This document shows, in pieces, positions 7,653-17,966 of a stretch of 52,065 nucleotides of DNA. This DNA is from a bacterium (lineage in GTDB: Bacteria > Patescibacteriota > Minisyncoccia > Moranbacterales > UBA2206). Position 1 is the first letter of the stretch. Each line of letters opens with the position of its first letter. The stretch spans positions 1-52,065 of the forward strand of contig JAJYKZ010000004.1 in the NCBI GenBank assembly GCA_021788105.1, read 5' to 3'. Below the pieces are notes generated by a model. The model had not been told where the DNA came from and did no database searches. It saw only the letters and a list, made by a program, of their open reading frames with translations. The position numbers and the translations under genes are program-made.

Positions 7653-8378
7653 TTATTTATAACTTCCCTGAGCGTTTTGGCTGGCCCAGTCGAGCAGCCA
7701 TTTTTTTTGTGCGACGCTTACGCCGCCCCGGAAAAGTTTCGATTCATCAAGCGCCTGATCCATCGGCCAGCCTTGGACGGCATAGCGATAGAGCGCGACC
7801 ATCGTGCCGGCGCGTCCGATGCCGCCGCGGCAATGAACTTCGGCCGGCAGGTTGTTCGGATCAGCCATAAATTTCAAAAATTCTTGCGCTTGTCCGTCGG
7901 TCGGCGGCTGGCCGTCAATGATTTGCAAGTGAAGATAATGCAAACCCAATCCATTGAAACCGGGAATTTTCGAATCGTCCGCTTGCTCGCCGTGATCGTT
8001 GTCGATGCGCACATCAATGTCGCCTTTCCAGCCATTGGCCTTCATCCATTGGAATCCAGAAAGAAGCGGCTGGCCGGAACGGGAAAGAACGCCCGGAACG
8101 GAAACGGCAAACGACCACAGTCCGTAATCGGCCGGCGCGCCAGCCGGAAGATTTTGGCGCGGCCCGACAAAAGAAACGACCGGCTGCTCAGACTGGATCC
8201 GGAGCGGCGGTTTTGGTTCGTCCGAGTCGGAATTTTCAGCTGGAACGGTTGCTGATTGGGGGGCGGCAAAGCTGTTCGGGCGGCGGAGAAAATGGATTTT
8301 GATCGCGGCAAAGCCGGCGGCCAGAATTATTAAAACGGCCAGCGCCGGAAAAATTATTTTTTTGCGAAAAATTTTCAT
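7653..8378 (-). CDS. Membrane-anchored, extracytoplasmic dual-specificity/tyrosine phosphatase-like protein
   Basis: Active-site loop HCRGGIGRAGT (CX5R); N-terminal TM IIFPALAVLIILAAGFAAIKI; ATG at 8378 preferred over track start 8450. Confidence 0.85.
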   Translation of the reverse strand: MKIFRKKIIFPALAVLIILAAGFAAIKIHFLRRPNSFAAPQSATVPAENSDSDEPKPPLRIQSEQPVVSFVGPRQNLPAGAPADYGLWSFAVSVPGVLSRSGQPLLSGFQWMKANGWKGDIDVRIDNDHGEQADDSKIPGFNGLGLHYLHLQIIDGQPPTDGQAQEFLKFMADPNNLPAEVHCRGGIGRAGTMVALYRYAVQGWPMDQALDESKLFRGGVSVAQKKWLLDWASQNAQGSYK

Positions 8379-8557
8379 AGGGAAATACTTTATAATTCTA
8401 CAATATGCCGCCATATTCGGAAAGCTGTTGAAAAATCCGTTAAAACACAAAAAATCATGAAGTTATCCACAGGATGAGGTTTGCATCGGATTTGTTTTTT
8501 TAACTAAAAAACAATAAAATTATGGTGTAATCAAAATAATTAAATAAATAAAACAAA

Positions 8558-9781
8558 ATGCGCAAAATCAAAAAGACGCCCGCCCTGGTAATTGCAATTG
8601 CATTCCTCTTTGTTTTGGGAATATCTTTTGCCGGATACCTGGGAGCCAGAAAATCCGCCCATGCGGACGACAATGAACAGGAAATGGAAAGCGGAGACGG
8701 CAATCAGGCTAATGTCGGCCAGCAGGAAAATGATAACGAGGACGGCAGCCAGCCGACCAATAATGAAGATGGCAAGAGCGCTACTTCCAACATGAACAAC
8801 ACTAATCATGAAAATGAAAACGGGAATGGAAGCAAATCGAGCGCAAACAAAAACGGCAGTGAAAAAGAAAACGAGAGTGAAAATAAGAATGGAAACAGTT
8901 CTTCTTCGAATTCGAACAGCGGCAGCGCGACTGTCAGCGGGGCCGTACAAGACTTGGCCCAGCAGGTAGTTGTTTTGGACAAAGAAGTCGCTCAGGCTGA
9001 AGCGCAGATCAATACGATTTCGGCAACCGGCGGCGATGCGACTGCCTATACCGCTTCGCTTAATAATGTAAAGAGCTTGGTCAGCCAGATCCAATCGGAC
9101 ATTACTGCTAACAATACGGCCGGAGCGCAAACTTTGGTGCAGCAGGCGCACGAACAAATCGGGAATTTGAAAGATTCGCTCGGTTCGGCTTTGGGGGATG
9201 CGGAAGAAAATGACAACGGTGCCGGCGATACGGCCGAAAATGAAAATGAAAACCAAAATCAGAGTGCAAACGCAAATCAAAATGCAAATGCCAGCCAAAA
9301 CGCGAATCAAAATAATAAAGCAGTCGCGGCGGAAGACAATAACAGCTCTGATCAGCCGGTTGTAAAGCAATATAAAAATACTGTGGCTCAATTTGTTCAT
9401 AATCTTCAAACAGTGGCCAGTCAGAATACCGGTAATGGAATCGGACAACAGGTAAGCGCGATCGCCAAGGCTCAAGATGATTCTCAAGCCAAGGTGGCTG
9501 CAGCATTGGATGATGCCGGCAGTCGGGGAGGATTTATGACCTTTTTGATCGGTCCGAAGTATGGGGATCTAAGCACGGTGAAAAATGAAATTACCGCCAA
9601 TCAGACTCAAATCCAATCCTTGAATCAGGTAATGGGCCAATTGCAGGACCAGAATTCCAAAAGCGTGATCCAAGATCAAATAAACGCTTTGCAAAATCAG
9701 AACAATAGTTTGCAGCAGTTTGTCAGTAGCAATGAAAATAAAGTCAGCATCTTTGGATGGCTGGTGAAGTTATTCAGCTAA
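8558..9781 (+). CDS. Secreted or anchored acidic, Asn/Gln/Ser-rich low-complexity protein with coiled-coil C-terminus
   Basis: N-terminal TM/signal, then NENENENQNQSANANQNANASQNANQNN, C-terminal helical repeats. Confidence 0.8.
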   Translation: MRKIKKTPALVIAIAFLFVLGISFAGYLGARKSAHADDNEQEMESGDGNQANVGQQENDNEDGSQPTNNEDGKSATSNMNNTNHENENGNGSKSSANKNGSEKENESENKNGNSSSSNSNSGSATVSGAVQDLAQQVVVLDKEVAQAEAQINTISATGGDATAYTASLNNVKSLVSQIQSDITANNTAGAQTLVQQAHEQIGNLKDSLGSALGDAEENDNGAGDTAENENENQNQSANANQNANASQNANQNNKAVAAEDNNSSDQPVVKQYKNTVAQFVHNLQTVASQNTGNGIGQQVSAIAKAQDDSQAKVAAALDDAGSRGGFMTFLIGPKYGDLSTVKNEITANQTQIQSLNQVMGQLQDQNSKSVIQDQINALQNQNNSLQQFVSSNENKVSIFGWLVKLFS

Positions 9782-9800
9782 AAACAAAATTAAAATAAAA

Positions 9801-9829
9801 AAAGAACCTGCTGCGAGGCGGGTTCTTTT
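9801..9829 (+). terminator. Intrinsic terminator (aaagaacctgc / gcgggttctttt)
   Basis: GC-rich stem followed by T4. Confidence 0.7.
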
Positions 9830-9932
9830 GTATTAAAATTATATCGCGAAAAACATCAAAGCGCGCTTCCTATTTTTAACGCAAGGTGATATAATTTTAA
9901 AAACTTCTTCTAAAAAGTAAATCAAAATTGCA

Positions 9933-10784
9933 ATGGAAATTTTACAAAAATTCCGGCAATCGGCGCTGGCTTGGTTTATGTCTCACGGCCCCCGGATCGT
10001 AATAATAATGCTGGCGGCCTATTTGCTTTATCGCTTCAGTTTCGTTTTTATCGAACGTTTTATCAGACAGGCGGTCAAGAGCAATCATTTTCTGACCAAA
10101 GAAGCTGAAAAAAAGAGAGAGGATACGCTCATCGGCGCTTTTGACGGAACGACCAAAGTTTTGATCTGGGTGATTACGGTCATTATGATTCTTTCGGAAG
10201 GAGGAATTAACGTCGGGCCTATTTTGGCGGCGGCCGGAGTGGCCGGCTTGGCTCTTGGCTTCGGCGCCCAGTATTTGATTAAGGATGTCATTTCCGGTTT
10301 GTTCATAATTTTGGAAAACCAATACCGCGTGGGGGATGTAGTTTGTCTGAACGGTGATTGCGGAGTGGTGGAAAACATAACTTTGCGGATGACGGTTCTG
10401 AGGGATATGGACGGCACGGTCCATCACGTTTCCAACGGTGAAGTGAAAAATGCCTCCAATATGTCCAAATATTTTTCCCGGGTTAATATCAACGTCGGCA
10501 TTTCTTACAATGAAAATCTGGAAAAGGTCATCAGCGTTGTCAATGCCGTTGGAAAACAGCTGGCGGAAGATCCGGAATGGGCGCCGCACATTATCAAACC
10601 GATGGAGTTTTTGCGCATAGACGATTTTGCCGACTCGGCCGTTATCATAAAAATTCTCGGCGAAACCAAGCCACTGAAGCAATGGGATGTGGCCGGCGAA
10701 TTCAGAAAGCGGCTGAAAATGGCATTCGACAAGGACGGAATCGAATTTCCATTTCCGCAAACCGTGGTGCATATTGAGAAATAA
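9933..10784 (+). CDS. Small-conductance mechanosensitive channel (MscS family)
   Basis: GPILAAAGVAGLALGFGAQYLIKDVISGLFIILENQYRVGDVV. Confidence 0.95.
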   Translation: MEILQKFRQSALAWFMSHGPRIVIIMLAAYLLYRFSFVFIERFIRQAVKSNHFLTKEAEKKREDTLIGAFDGTTKVLIWVITVIMILSEGGINVGPILAAAGVAGLALGFGAQYLIKDVISGLFIILENQYRVGDVVCLNGDCGVVENITLRMTVLRDMDGTVHHVSNGEVKNASNMSKYFSRVNINVGISYNENLEKVISVVNAVGKQLAEDPEWAPHIIKPMEFLRIDDFADSAVIIKILGETKPLKQWDVAGEFRKRLKMAFDKDGIEFPFPQTVVHIEK

Positions 10785-10821
10785 CTTTTTCAATATAAAA
10801 TAAAAATTAAGACAAACCGAC

Positions 10822-13203
10822 ATGGATTACCAAGGGCTTACTCAAAAAATTGCCGAAGAAAAACTTCAGCAATTCGGGTTAAATGAAATTTCAGAAAAAA
10901 AACCCGGAATATTTAAAAAACTTTTTCAATGGATCATTTCTCCTATTTCTCTGATGCTGGCCGCGGCTGCCATTCTCTCGCTGGTGAGCGGAAGAATTTT
11001 TGATTTCTATTTCATTCTGGTCCTGATGGCGCTTAACTTCTTGATCAGTTTCTGGCAGGAAAAAAAGGCCGACAACGCCATCGAAAAACTGCAACAGAAA
11101 CTTTCTGTGCGGGCGAAAATTCTGCGAGACGGGAAATGGCAAGAGATCGATTCGAAGTTTATTGCCCCGGGGGATGTTATCGAACTTAATCTTGGAGACA
11201 TTATTCCGGCCGACATAAAAATTCTGGAAGAGAAAAATTTGAGCGTCAATGAAGCGGCGCTGACCGGAGAATCTTTGCCGAAGGACAAGAATCCGGAAGA
11301 CCAATGCTATTCCGGGTCGTTTGTCGCGGTCGGATGGGCGCGGGCGGAAGTTTTAGCGACCGGAAAAAATACTTATTTCGGAAAAATTTTAATCTCGATC
11401 GACCGGACGTATCGGCGCAGCCTTTTGGAGCGGGATATTTTAAATATTTCCAAACTGCTCTCCATTTTGAGTTTCATCGCGGTAATTATTCTGACGTCAT
11501 ATTTCCTTTTCGAGGGAAAGCCGATTTTGGAATTGATCACGCTTGACTTGAGTCTGGTGATTGCCGGCATCCCGATAAGCCTGCCGACTATCATGACGCT
11601 TATTATCAATTTCGGCGTCCTGGGCCTGGCGAAAAAAAATACGATCGTCCGCCGCTTGTCTGCTTTGGAAGATTTGGCCAACGTCGACCTGCTTTTGAGC
11701 GATAAGACCGGAACACTGACCAAAAACGAAATTAATGTAGATAAAATAGTCTGTTATAGCGGTTGTACGGAAAACGACGTCGTGACATGGGCTTCTTTCA
11801 CCACAAGGGAGAACGACCGCAATCCGATCAATACTGCGATAATAAAAAAGAAAGCGGCGCTTAAAATCAGTACCGATCATAAAGTTATTGATTTTACTCC
11901 TTTCGATTCGGACAGAAAAAGAAGCTCGGCTCTGGTGGAATTTCAAAATGAAAAATTGCTGGTCGTGGACGGCGCTTCCCAGATAATCGAGCCTTTCTGC
12001 GGCATTGACGGCGCGACGCGCGATCAATTCGCGAAAGATATTAAAGAAGCGGCCCAGCAAGGTTACCGGACAGTGGCAGTGGCGGTTAAAAAAGGCGGAA
12101 GCACGGAAGAAAAAGATATGACTTTGGCCGGCATGCTCATGCTGTCCGATACTTTGGAGAAAGGGGTCAAGAACACGATTAAGTTCATCAAAAACAATGG
12201 CATCGAAATAAAGATGCTTACCGGCGACAATATCGCCATCGCGGAAAGAGTTTCCGGCGACATCGGGCTTGCGGGAGAGGTGGCCAATGAAAAAATCTTG
12301 GAGAAAAAATTAAAGGATTTGTCCGAAGACGAATTTGAAAAAGTCGGAACGTTTGCCGAAATTCTTCCGGCCGACAAATATGATCTTGTCCAGGTGGGGA
12401 GGAAAAATCATGTCGTGGCGGTGACGGGCGATGGAGTCAATGATCTGCCGGCTTTGAAAACGGCGGACGTGGGAATTGCGGTTCGAAATGCGGTGGATGC
12501 TCTGAAGAGCGCTGCCGATCTGGCGCTTTTGTCCAGCGGAATTTCGGTTATTCGCGATGCCATCATAGAATCGCGCAAAATTTTTGCGCGGCTTTATACC
12601 TATTCGGTCTATCGAATCTCGGAAAGTTTTCGGGTGATCGTAACAATCGCCCTGCTGGGTCTCATCTACGGATTTTATCCGCTGACTCCGATCCAACTGA
12701 TTCTTTTGGCGCTCCTCAACGACATTCCGATAATTTCTCTGGCGTTTAATCGGGTGAGAATCGCGACCAAGCCTTCCCGTATCAACGCGAAATCCAGAAT
12801 GATTAGCAGTCTTTCGTTCGGTACGGTCGGAATCGCGAACAGCTTCCTGTTCTTTATTTTGGCCAGGAATATTTTCCATATGAATATGGATGTCGTCCAG
12901 ACGCTTTTCTTTTTGAAACTGACAATTTCCGGCCACATGCTGATTTACGTGGCGCACACCCGCGAACGTTGGTGGAAATATCTGCCGAGTTCCCAGGTTA
13001 TCATTGCAACTTTTGCCACGCAGATCTTGGCGACGATTTTCGCCGCGGTCGGATTGTTCATGAGCAAAGCGCCGATCGGATGGATAATCTTTATTTGGAT
13101 TTGGGCGCTCTTCTGGATGCAGGTCACTGAACTGACCAAGGATTTGGAAAAGAAATTTGCGCCGCCTGTTCCCGCGCAACTGGAAAGCAAGCAGGGAGTC
13201 TAG
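10822..13203 (+). CDS. P-type ATPase, plasma-membrane H+-ATPase-like (P3A)
   Basis: DKTGTLTKNE, LTGESLP, MLTGDN, VTGDGVNDLPALKTADVGIAV. Confidence 0.92.
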   Translation: MDYQGLTQKIAEEKLQQFGLNEISEKKPGIFKKLFQWIISPISLMLAAAAILSLVSGRIFDFYFILVLMALNFLISFWQEKKADNAIEKLQQKLSVRAKILRDGKWQEIDSKFIAPGDVIELNLGDIIPADIKILEEKNLSVNEAALTGESLPKDKNPEDQCYSGSFVAVGWARAEVLATGKNTYFGKILISIDRTYRRSLLERDILNISKLLSILSFIAVIILTSYFLFEGKPILELITLDLSLVIAGIPISLPTIMTLIINFGVLGLAKKNTIVRRLSALEDLANVDLLLSDKTGTLTKNEINVDKIVCYSGCTENDVVTWASFTTRENDRNPINTAIIKKKAALKISTDHKVIDFTPFDSDRKRSSALVEFQNEKLLVVDGASQIIEPFCGIDGATRDQFAKDIKEAAQQGYRTVAVAVKKGGSTEEKDMTLAGMLMLSDTLEKGVKNTIKFIKNNGIEIKMLTGDNIAIAERVSGDIGLAGEVANEKILEKKLKDLSEDEFEKVGTFAEILPADKYDLVQVGRKNHVVAVTGDGVNDLPALKTADVGIAVRNAVDALKSAADLALLSSGISVIRDAIIESRKIFARLYTYSVYRISESFRVIVTIALLGLIYGFYPLTPIQLILLALLNDIPIISLAFNRVRIATKPSRINAKSRMISSLSFGTVGIANSFLFFILARNIFHMNMDVVQTLFFLKLTISGHMLIYVAHTRERWWKYLPSSQVIIATFATQILATIFAAVGLFMSKAPIGWIIFIWIWALFWMQVTELTKDLEKKFAPPVPAQLESKQGV

Positions 13204-13232
13204 AATAGAACCAAACTTTTAAATTTTAAAAG

Positions 13233-13255
13233 CCTCGCCTGAAGCGGGGTTTTTT
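13233..13255 (+). terminator. Intrinsic terminator CCTCGC-ctgaa-GCGGGG-TTTTTT
   Basis: Stem with one G-U, six Ts. Confidence 0.75.
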
Positions 13256-13311
13256 GATAGAATAAATTCACGAGCGGCTTTTCTTTATAGAATGCAAAAT
13301 AAATTTTTTCT

Positions 13312-13340
13312 TTGACTCTTTATTCCGAAAAAGCTATAAT
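13312..13340 (+). promoter_or_regulatory. Sigma70-like promoter TTGACT-17 nt-TATAAT upstream of ECF sigma gene
   Basis: Consensus -10 and 5/6 -35, 17-nt spacer. Confidence 0.7.
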
Positions 13341-13362
13341 TTACACTCGGTAAATATAACAG

Positions 13363-13938
13363 ATGCAAAACGACGAACAATTGATCGCGGAAGCGCTGGC
13401 GGGAAATGAAGAGGCTTTTAATGAAATAGTCAGGCGCTACCTGAAGATCGTTTATAATTTTCTCCTGCCGTTCACCAAAGATTCGGCCAACGCGGAAGAC
13501 ATTGCCCAAGATACTTTCATCAAGGCTTGGAAAAATTTGGGCCGCTATAAAAAAGAGAAAGGCAAATTCAAAGCTTGGCTTTTGACGATCGCCCGCAATA
13601 CGGCTTTTGATTTTTTGAAAAAGAAAAAGGCGGTTCCGATTTCTTTTTTTGAAGACGCGGAAGGAAATAATCCGTTCGAAACGATTAATGACGAAAAGCC
13701 TTTGCCGGATGAAATTTTGGAAAAAAAGGACATTGCCGAACGGATGGAAATAATTCTCAAAGAACTTCCCGAACGTTTCCAGCCGGTTCTTCTGCTATAT
13801 TACAAAGAAGGATTTAATCTGGCCGAGATCGCTGAAATTTTGGGCCGGCCGCTAAATACGGTTAAAAGCTGGCACCGCCGAGGGCTGATGGCCCTAAAGG
13901 ATAAATTAAATGCACCCGGAAACAAGCTAATTTCGTAG
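13363..13938 (+). CDS. ECF-type RNA polymerase sigma factor
   Basis: AEDIAQDTFIKAWKNL (region 2), LNTVKSWHRRGLMALK (region 4). Confidence 0.95.
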   Translation: MQNDEQLIAEALAGNEEAFNEIVRRYLKIVYNFLLPFTKDSANAEDIAQDTFIKAWKNLGRYKKEKGKFKAWLLTIARNTAFDFLKKKKAVPISFFEDAEGNNPFETINDEKPLPDEILEKKDIAERMEIILKELPERFQPVLLLYYKEGFNLAEIAEILGRPLNTVKSWHRRGLMALKDKLNAPGNKLIS

Positions 13939-13949
13939 TAAAAAACAAT

Positions 13950-14351
13950 ATGGGGAAATTGCAAACAATATTTTCAAAAATAGAATATCAGGATCCGCCG
14001 GCCGGTTTGGAAAGCCGGATTATTCAAAAAATAAGCTTGCTTAGGGGAAAAAGCGTCCGAAAGAAATTGATTTTGGATTATTTGGGGCTGGCTTTTTCTC
14101 TGGCCGGTTTTGTTTATGCCACCCTTATCTTCAGAAGCGATCTTTTACATTCCAGCTTCCTGAGCTTGGTTTCTCTGCTGTTTTCCGATATTTCTATTGT
14201 ACTGGCCCATTGGCAGGATTTTGTTTTCTCGCTGCTTGAAACCTTTCCGGTCCTCTCTGCCGTATATCTGTTGGTGCCGGTTATTTTCTTTTTAATGTTT
14301 TTAAAATTGTTTTTTAATTTAAATTCCAATAATCATTATTCATTAAGATAA
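13950..14351 (+). CDS. Membrane protein, putative anti-sigma partner
   Basis: Two TM segments, directly downstream of the ECF sigma gene. Confidence 0.55.
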   Translation: MGKLQTIFSKIEYQDPPAGLESRIIQKISLLRGKSVRKKLILDYLGLAFSLAGFVYATLIFRSDLLHSSFLSLVSLLFSDISIVLAHWQDFVFSLLETFPVLSAVYLLVPVIFFLMFLKLFFNLNSNNHYSLR

Positions 14352-14355
14352 ATAT

Positions 14356-14835
14356 ATGGGTCTTAAAGAAATTATCCAATCAAAAAAATTCAAAATCGTG
14401 ATTGCGATCCTGGCCAGTTTCGTGGTGGCAGTCCTGATTTTTATTACCGGCATGCTGGTCGGTTATCGCAAGGCGCGTTTTTCCGACCGCTTTGGAGAAA
14501 ATTATTACGTCAACTTTGTCGGAACGCGCCGCGGTCCGGCGGAATTTCTTGACGACGCGGAAGGAAGAGGTTATCGCAACGCGGACGGAGTATCCGGCAC
14601 GATTATTTCTATCAATGGAAATAATTTGGCCGTTAAAGATAAAAATAATAATGAAAATAACGTGGCCGTTACAGGAAAGACAATTATAAAATCGATGGGC
14701 CGGACGATTCAGGCCTCTGATTTGAAAATGAATGATCAAGTCGTGGTGCTGGGACAGCCGGACAACAGCGGTTCGATCAATGCCATTTTAATTCGCGTAT
14801 TTAATAATTCTAACGGAAACAATAATCAAAATTAA
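14356..14835 (+). CDS. Membrane-anchored DUF5666-like protein
   Basis: N-terminal TM; SGTIISINGNNLAVKDKNNNENNVAVTGKTII...DQVVVLGQPDNSGSINAILIRVF. Confidence 0.7.
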   Translation: MGLKEIIQSKKFKIVIAILASFVVAVLIFITGMLVGYRKARFSDRFGENYYVNFVGTRRGPAEFLDDAEGRGYRNADGVSGTIISINGNNLAVKDKNNNENNVAVTGKTIIKSMGRTIQASDLKMNDQVVVLGQPDNSGSINAILIRVFNNSNGNNNQN

Positions 14836-14836
14836 T

Positions 14837-16012
14837 ATGAAGAAAAAGTATATTTGGCTGATTATAATCATTGTTGCCATCGGAGGAAGTTATTATTGGT
14901 ACCATAAAACCCATGCTAATACTGTCCAGACCCGGTACGTAACTGCTCCGGCAGCCACGGGAACAATTATTACTTCGGTTTCCGGAAGCGGCAATGTCAT
15001 TGTCGGCAACCAGGCGTCGGTTGATCCGACCATCACCGGAACAGTAGCCAATCTTTCGGTAAATGTCGGAGATTCAGTCAAGGCCGGACAGGCGCTTTTT
15101 ACAATCGTTAATGATCAGCTGGGAACGGCAGCGCAACAGGCCCAGGTTTCTTACGAGAACGCAAAAAGCTCTTTGGATTCGTCCAAGGCCAATGAGAAAC
15201 AGGCCAAATATAATCTTAGCCATAATAATTCAGGACTGGCCCAAAAACAGATATTGGAAAATAAATTATCATCATCCAAAATATCGGAAAACGCCGCGGA
15301 ACAAAACGTAACTGTGGCAGAAGCTAATTATCAGAATGCTCTTTCGGACGCGGGCAAGCGGACGGTGGTTTCTCCGATGAACGGAACGGTGCTGGCGATC
15401 AATGTTAAAAACGGAGATGATTTGGGAAAATCAAGCGGAAGCTCCAGCTCCAGCCAGGCTCCAATGATCATCGGAGATTTGGGTACGCTGGAAGCGCAAG
15501 TCCAGGTTAATGAAGTGGACATTCCTAATGTTAAGATCGGGCAAAAAGCCACGATGACTTTTGATGCGATCAACGGGCTGACTGTTACGGGTAAAGTTGA
15601 AAAGATGGATTCCTTGGGAACTGTTTCCCAGGGAGTGGTCACCTATAACGTTACAATCAGTTTCGATTCGGCCAATTCGCAGATTAAACCGGGGATGAGC
15701 GTTTCCGCTTCCATTATTACGGCAGTCAAACAAGATGTTCTGACCGTTCCAAATGGTGCGGTGAAGGTTCAGAACGGCGGCAATTATGTCGAAGTGCTAA
15801 AAAATAATGCGCCGCAGCAAGTTCCGGTGCAAGCGGGAATTTCCAATGATACGGAAACGGAAATTACCGGCGGAATCAGTTCGGGAACGCAGGTTGTGAC
15901 CCAAACGATCGATCCGAATGCCAAAACTGCTACGACTGCAACTTCCGGGGGATTCGGCGGCGGAGGCGGACGGGTTGGCGGCGGTGCGGCCTTTCGAGCG
16001 TTCGGAGGATAA
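14837..16012 (+). CDS. MacA-like/HlyD-family periplasmic adaptor protein
   Basis: Signal/TM, biotinyl-lipoyl-like halves, coiled coil, Gly-rich C-terminus. Confidence 0.9.
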   Translation: MKKKYIWLIIIIVAIGGSYYWYHKTHANTVQTRYVTAPAATGTIITSVSGSGNVIVGNQASVDPTITGTVANLSVNVGDSVKAGQALFTIVNDQLGTAAQQAQVSYENAKSSLDSSKANEKQAKYNLSHNNSGLAQKQILENKLSSSKISENAAEQNVTVAEANYQNALSDAGKRTVVSPMNGTVLAINVKNGDDLGKSSGSSSSSQAPMIIGDLGTLEAQVQVNEVDIPNVKIGQKATMTFDAINGLTVTGKVEKMDSLGTVSQGVVTYNVTISFDSANSQIKPGMSVSASIITAVKQDVLTVPNGAVKVQNGGNYVEVLKNNAPQQVPVQAGISNDTETEITGGISSGTQVVTQTIDPNAKTATTATSGGFGGGGGRVGGGAAFRAFGG

Positions 16013-16021
16013 ACAACTACT

Positions 16022-16711
16022 ATGATTGAATGTAAAAATTTAGTTAAAACATATAAAAATGGAGACGTTGAAACGACGGCCCTGAAAGGAGTTTCTTTTA
16101 AGATTGAGAAGGGGGAATTCGTTTCCATTATCGGTCCGTCCGGATCGGGAAAATCGACGCTCATGCATATTTTGGGAGCGTTGGATTCGCCGACGAGCGG
16201 AGAGTATTTTTTGGATGGCCGCGAAGTGTCAAAGTTGAACGATGACGAGCTTTCGGAAATGAGAAAAAACAAGATCGGTTTTGTTTTTCAGGCGTTCAAT
16301 CTGTTGCCGCGGGCGACAGTGCTGCGCAACGTGATGCTCCCGCTTCTGTTTACCAGCACTTCTCCGAAAGAGCGTGAAGCGCGGGCGCGCGAAGCCTTGA
16401 AATATGCCGGCATGGATGAAAACAAATTCTACAATCTTTCCAATCAGCTTTCCGGCGGACAAATGCAAAGGGTGGCGATCGCCCGGGCGCTGATTAATGA
16501 GCCGGCGATTATTCTGGCTGACGAGCCGACTGGAAATCTGGATACAAAAACCAGCCACGTTGTGATGGAAGCATTTCAGGAACTTCACAAAAAAGGACAT
16601 ACTATTATCCTCATCACGCATGAACCGGAAATCGCAGCCTACGCCGAGCGTGTCATTTCGGTCCGCGACGGCGTTATTGAAAAAGATGAAAAAAATAAGC
16701 AAAGTTTATAA
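16022..16711 (+). CDS. MacB/LolD-type ABC transporter ATP-binding protein
   Basis: [35 protein letters not shown]. Confidence 0.95.
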   Translation: MIECKNLVKTYKNGDVETTALKGVSFKIEKGEFVSIIGPSGSGKSTLMHILGALDSPTSGEYFLDGREVSKLNDDELSEMRKNKIGFVFQAFNLLPRATVLRNVMLPLLFTSTSPKEREARAREALKYAGMDENKFYNLSNQLSGGQMQRVAIARALINEPAIILADEPTGNLDTKTSHVVMEAFQELHKKGHTIILITHEPEIAAYAERVISVRDGVIEKDEKNKQSL

Positions 16712-16713
16712 TT

Positions 16714-17928
16714 ATGATACGAGATCTATTTAAAGAAACAATGTGGTCGTTGACGGGAAACAAAGTCAGATCGGGACTTACTATTTTGGGTATTGTCATT
16801 GGTATTGCCTCGGTAATTACCATGGTGGCAATAGGTCAGGGAGCGCAAAATTCCATCAATAACAGTATTCAGGCGATCGGTTCCAATCTGATTATTATTA
16901 CTCCTGGCGCGCAACGCGGAACAGCAGTGAGTGCCGGAAGAGGAAGCTCGCAGACTCTAACGATTGACGATGCCAATGCCATTAAATCTCAGGTTCCCAG
17001 TATCAAGGGAGTGGCGCCGGAAGATTCCAGGCGCTATCAGATTATTGCCAAAGGAACCAATACCAACACTCAGGTAATCGGGACTGTTCCGGATTATGCG
17101 ACGGTGCGCAATGTGACGATCGACAGCGGAACGTTTATTACCGGTCAGCAGGTGAGCGGTTCTTCCCGGGTGGCAGTGCTGGGTCCATCGGCGCGCGACG
17201 ATCTTTTTGGAACAGGAGCTGATCCGATCGGGCAATCAATCCGCATTAAGGGAGTTAATTTTACCGTAATCGGAGTAACAGTGTCTAAGGGCGGGACAGG
17301 TTTTAATAATCCGGATGATTCGATTTATGTCCCGCTTTCCGCCGCCCAGCATTATCTGTCGGGCGATACTTTTGTGACAACAATCAGCGTGGCGGCACAA
17401 GACCAAAATTCCATGACCGCTGTGCAGCAACAAGTGACCGACCTGCTTTTGCAAAGGCATAAAATTTCCGATCCGACGCAAGCCGACTTCAGTATTATGA
17501 ACCAATCGGACATCATTGCGACCGCGTCAAGCATCACTGGAACATTCACGATGCTGCTTTCGTCGATTGCCGGCATCTCGCTTTTGGTGGGCGGCATCGG
17601 CATTATGAATATGATGCTGACAACGGTGACTGAGCGGACGCGCGAAATCGGTTTGCGCAAAGCCGTCGGCATCAAAAAGATTTGCATTAATCTGCAATTT
17701 TTGGCGGAAGCGGTGCTGCTTACTTTTTTTGGCGGAGCGATTGGTGTCGTGTTGGGCTGGGGAGCTTCGCTTTTGGTTTCGCATTTCATCAATTTAACAG
17801 CTCAAGTGTCTTTGTCAGCTGTGCTTTTGGCTTTCGGAGTGTCGGCCGGCGTGGGAATTATTTTTGGATTTTATCCGGCCCGCCGAGCAGCGGCGCTCAG
17901 TCCGATCGAAGCGTTGAGATATGAATAA
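16714..17928 (+). CDS. MacB-type ABC transporter permease
   Basis: NKVRSGLTILGIVIGIASVI... FtsX-like C-terminus TERTREIGLRKAVGIKK. Confidence 0.95.
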   Translation: MIRDLFKETMWSLTGNKVRSGLTILGIVIGIASVITMVAIGQGAQNSINNSIQAIGSNLIIITPGAQRGTAVSAGRGSSQTLTIDDANAIKSQVPSIKGVAPEDSRRYQIIAKGTNTNTQVIGTVPDYATVRNVTIDSGTFITGQQVSGSSRVAVLGPSARDDLFGTGADPIGQSIRIKGVNFTVIGVTVSKGGTGFNNPDDSIYVPLSAAQHYLSGDTFVTTISVAAQDQNSMTAVQQQVTDLLLQRHKISDPTQADFSIMNQSDIIATASSITGTFTMLLSSIAGISLLVGGIGIMNMMLTTVTERTREIGLRKAVGIKKICINLQFLAEAVLLTFFGGAIGVVLGWGASLLVSHFINLTAQVSLSAVLLAFGVSAGVGIIFGFYPARRAAALSPIEALRYE

Positions 17929-17966
17929 AATAATTTTAAATTTTAATTTTTTAAATTAAAGAAGTT

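Noticed and set aside
8540-9487. Long minus-strand ORF (315 aa) opposite the Asn-rich protein
   Set aside because: Shadow ORF caused by codon bias of the + strand gene; no recognisable domain, compositionally odd
9942-10823. 293-aa minus-strand ORF opposite mscS
   Set aside because: Shadow ORF over a convincing MscS gene
12310-13179. 289-aa minus-strand ORF opposite the P-type ATPase
   Set aside because: Shadow ORF; Arg/Asn/Gln-rich noise translation
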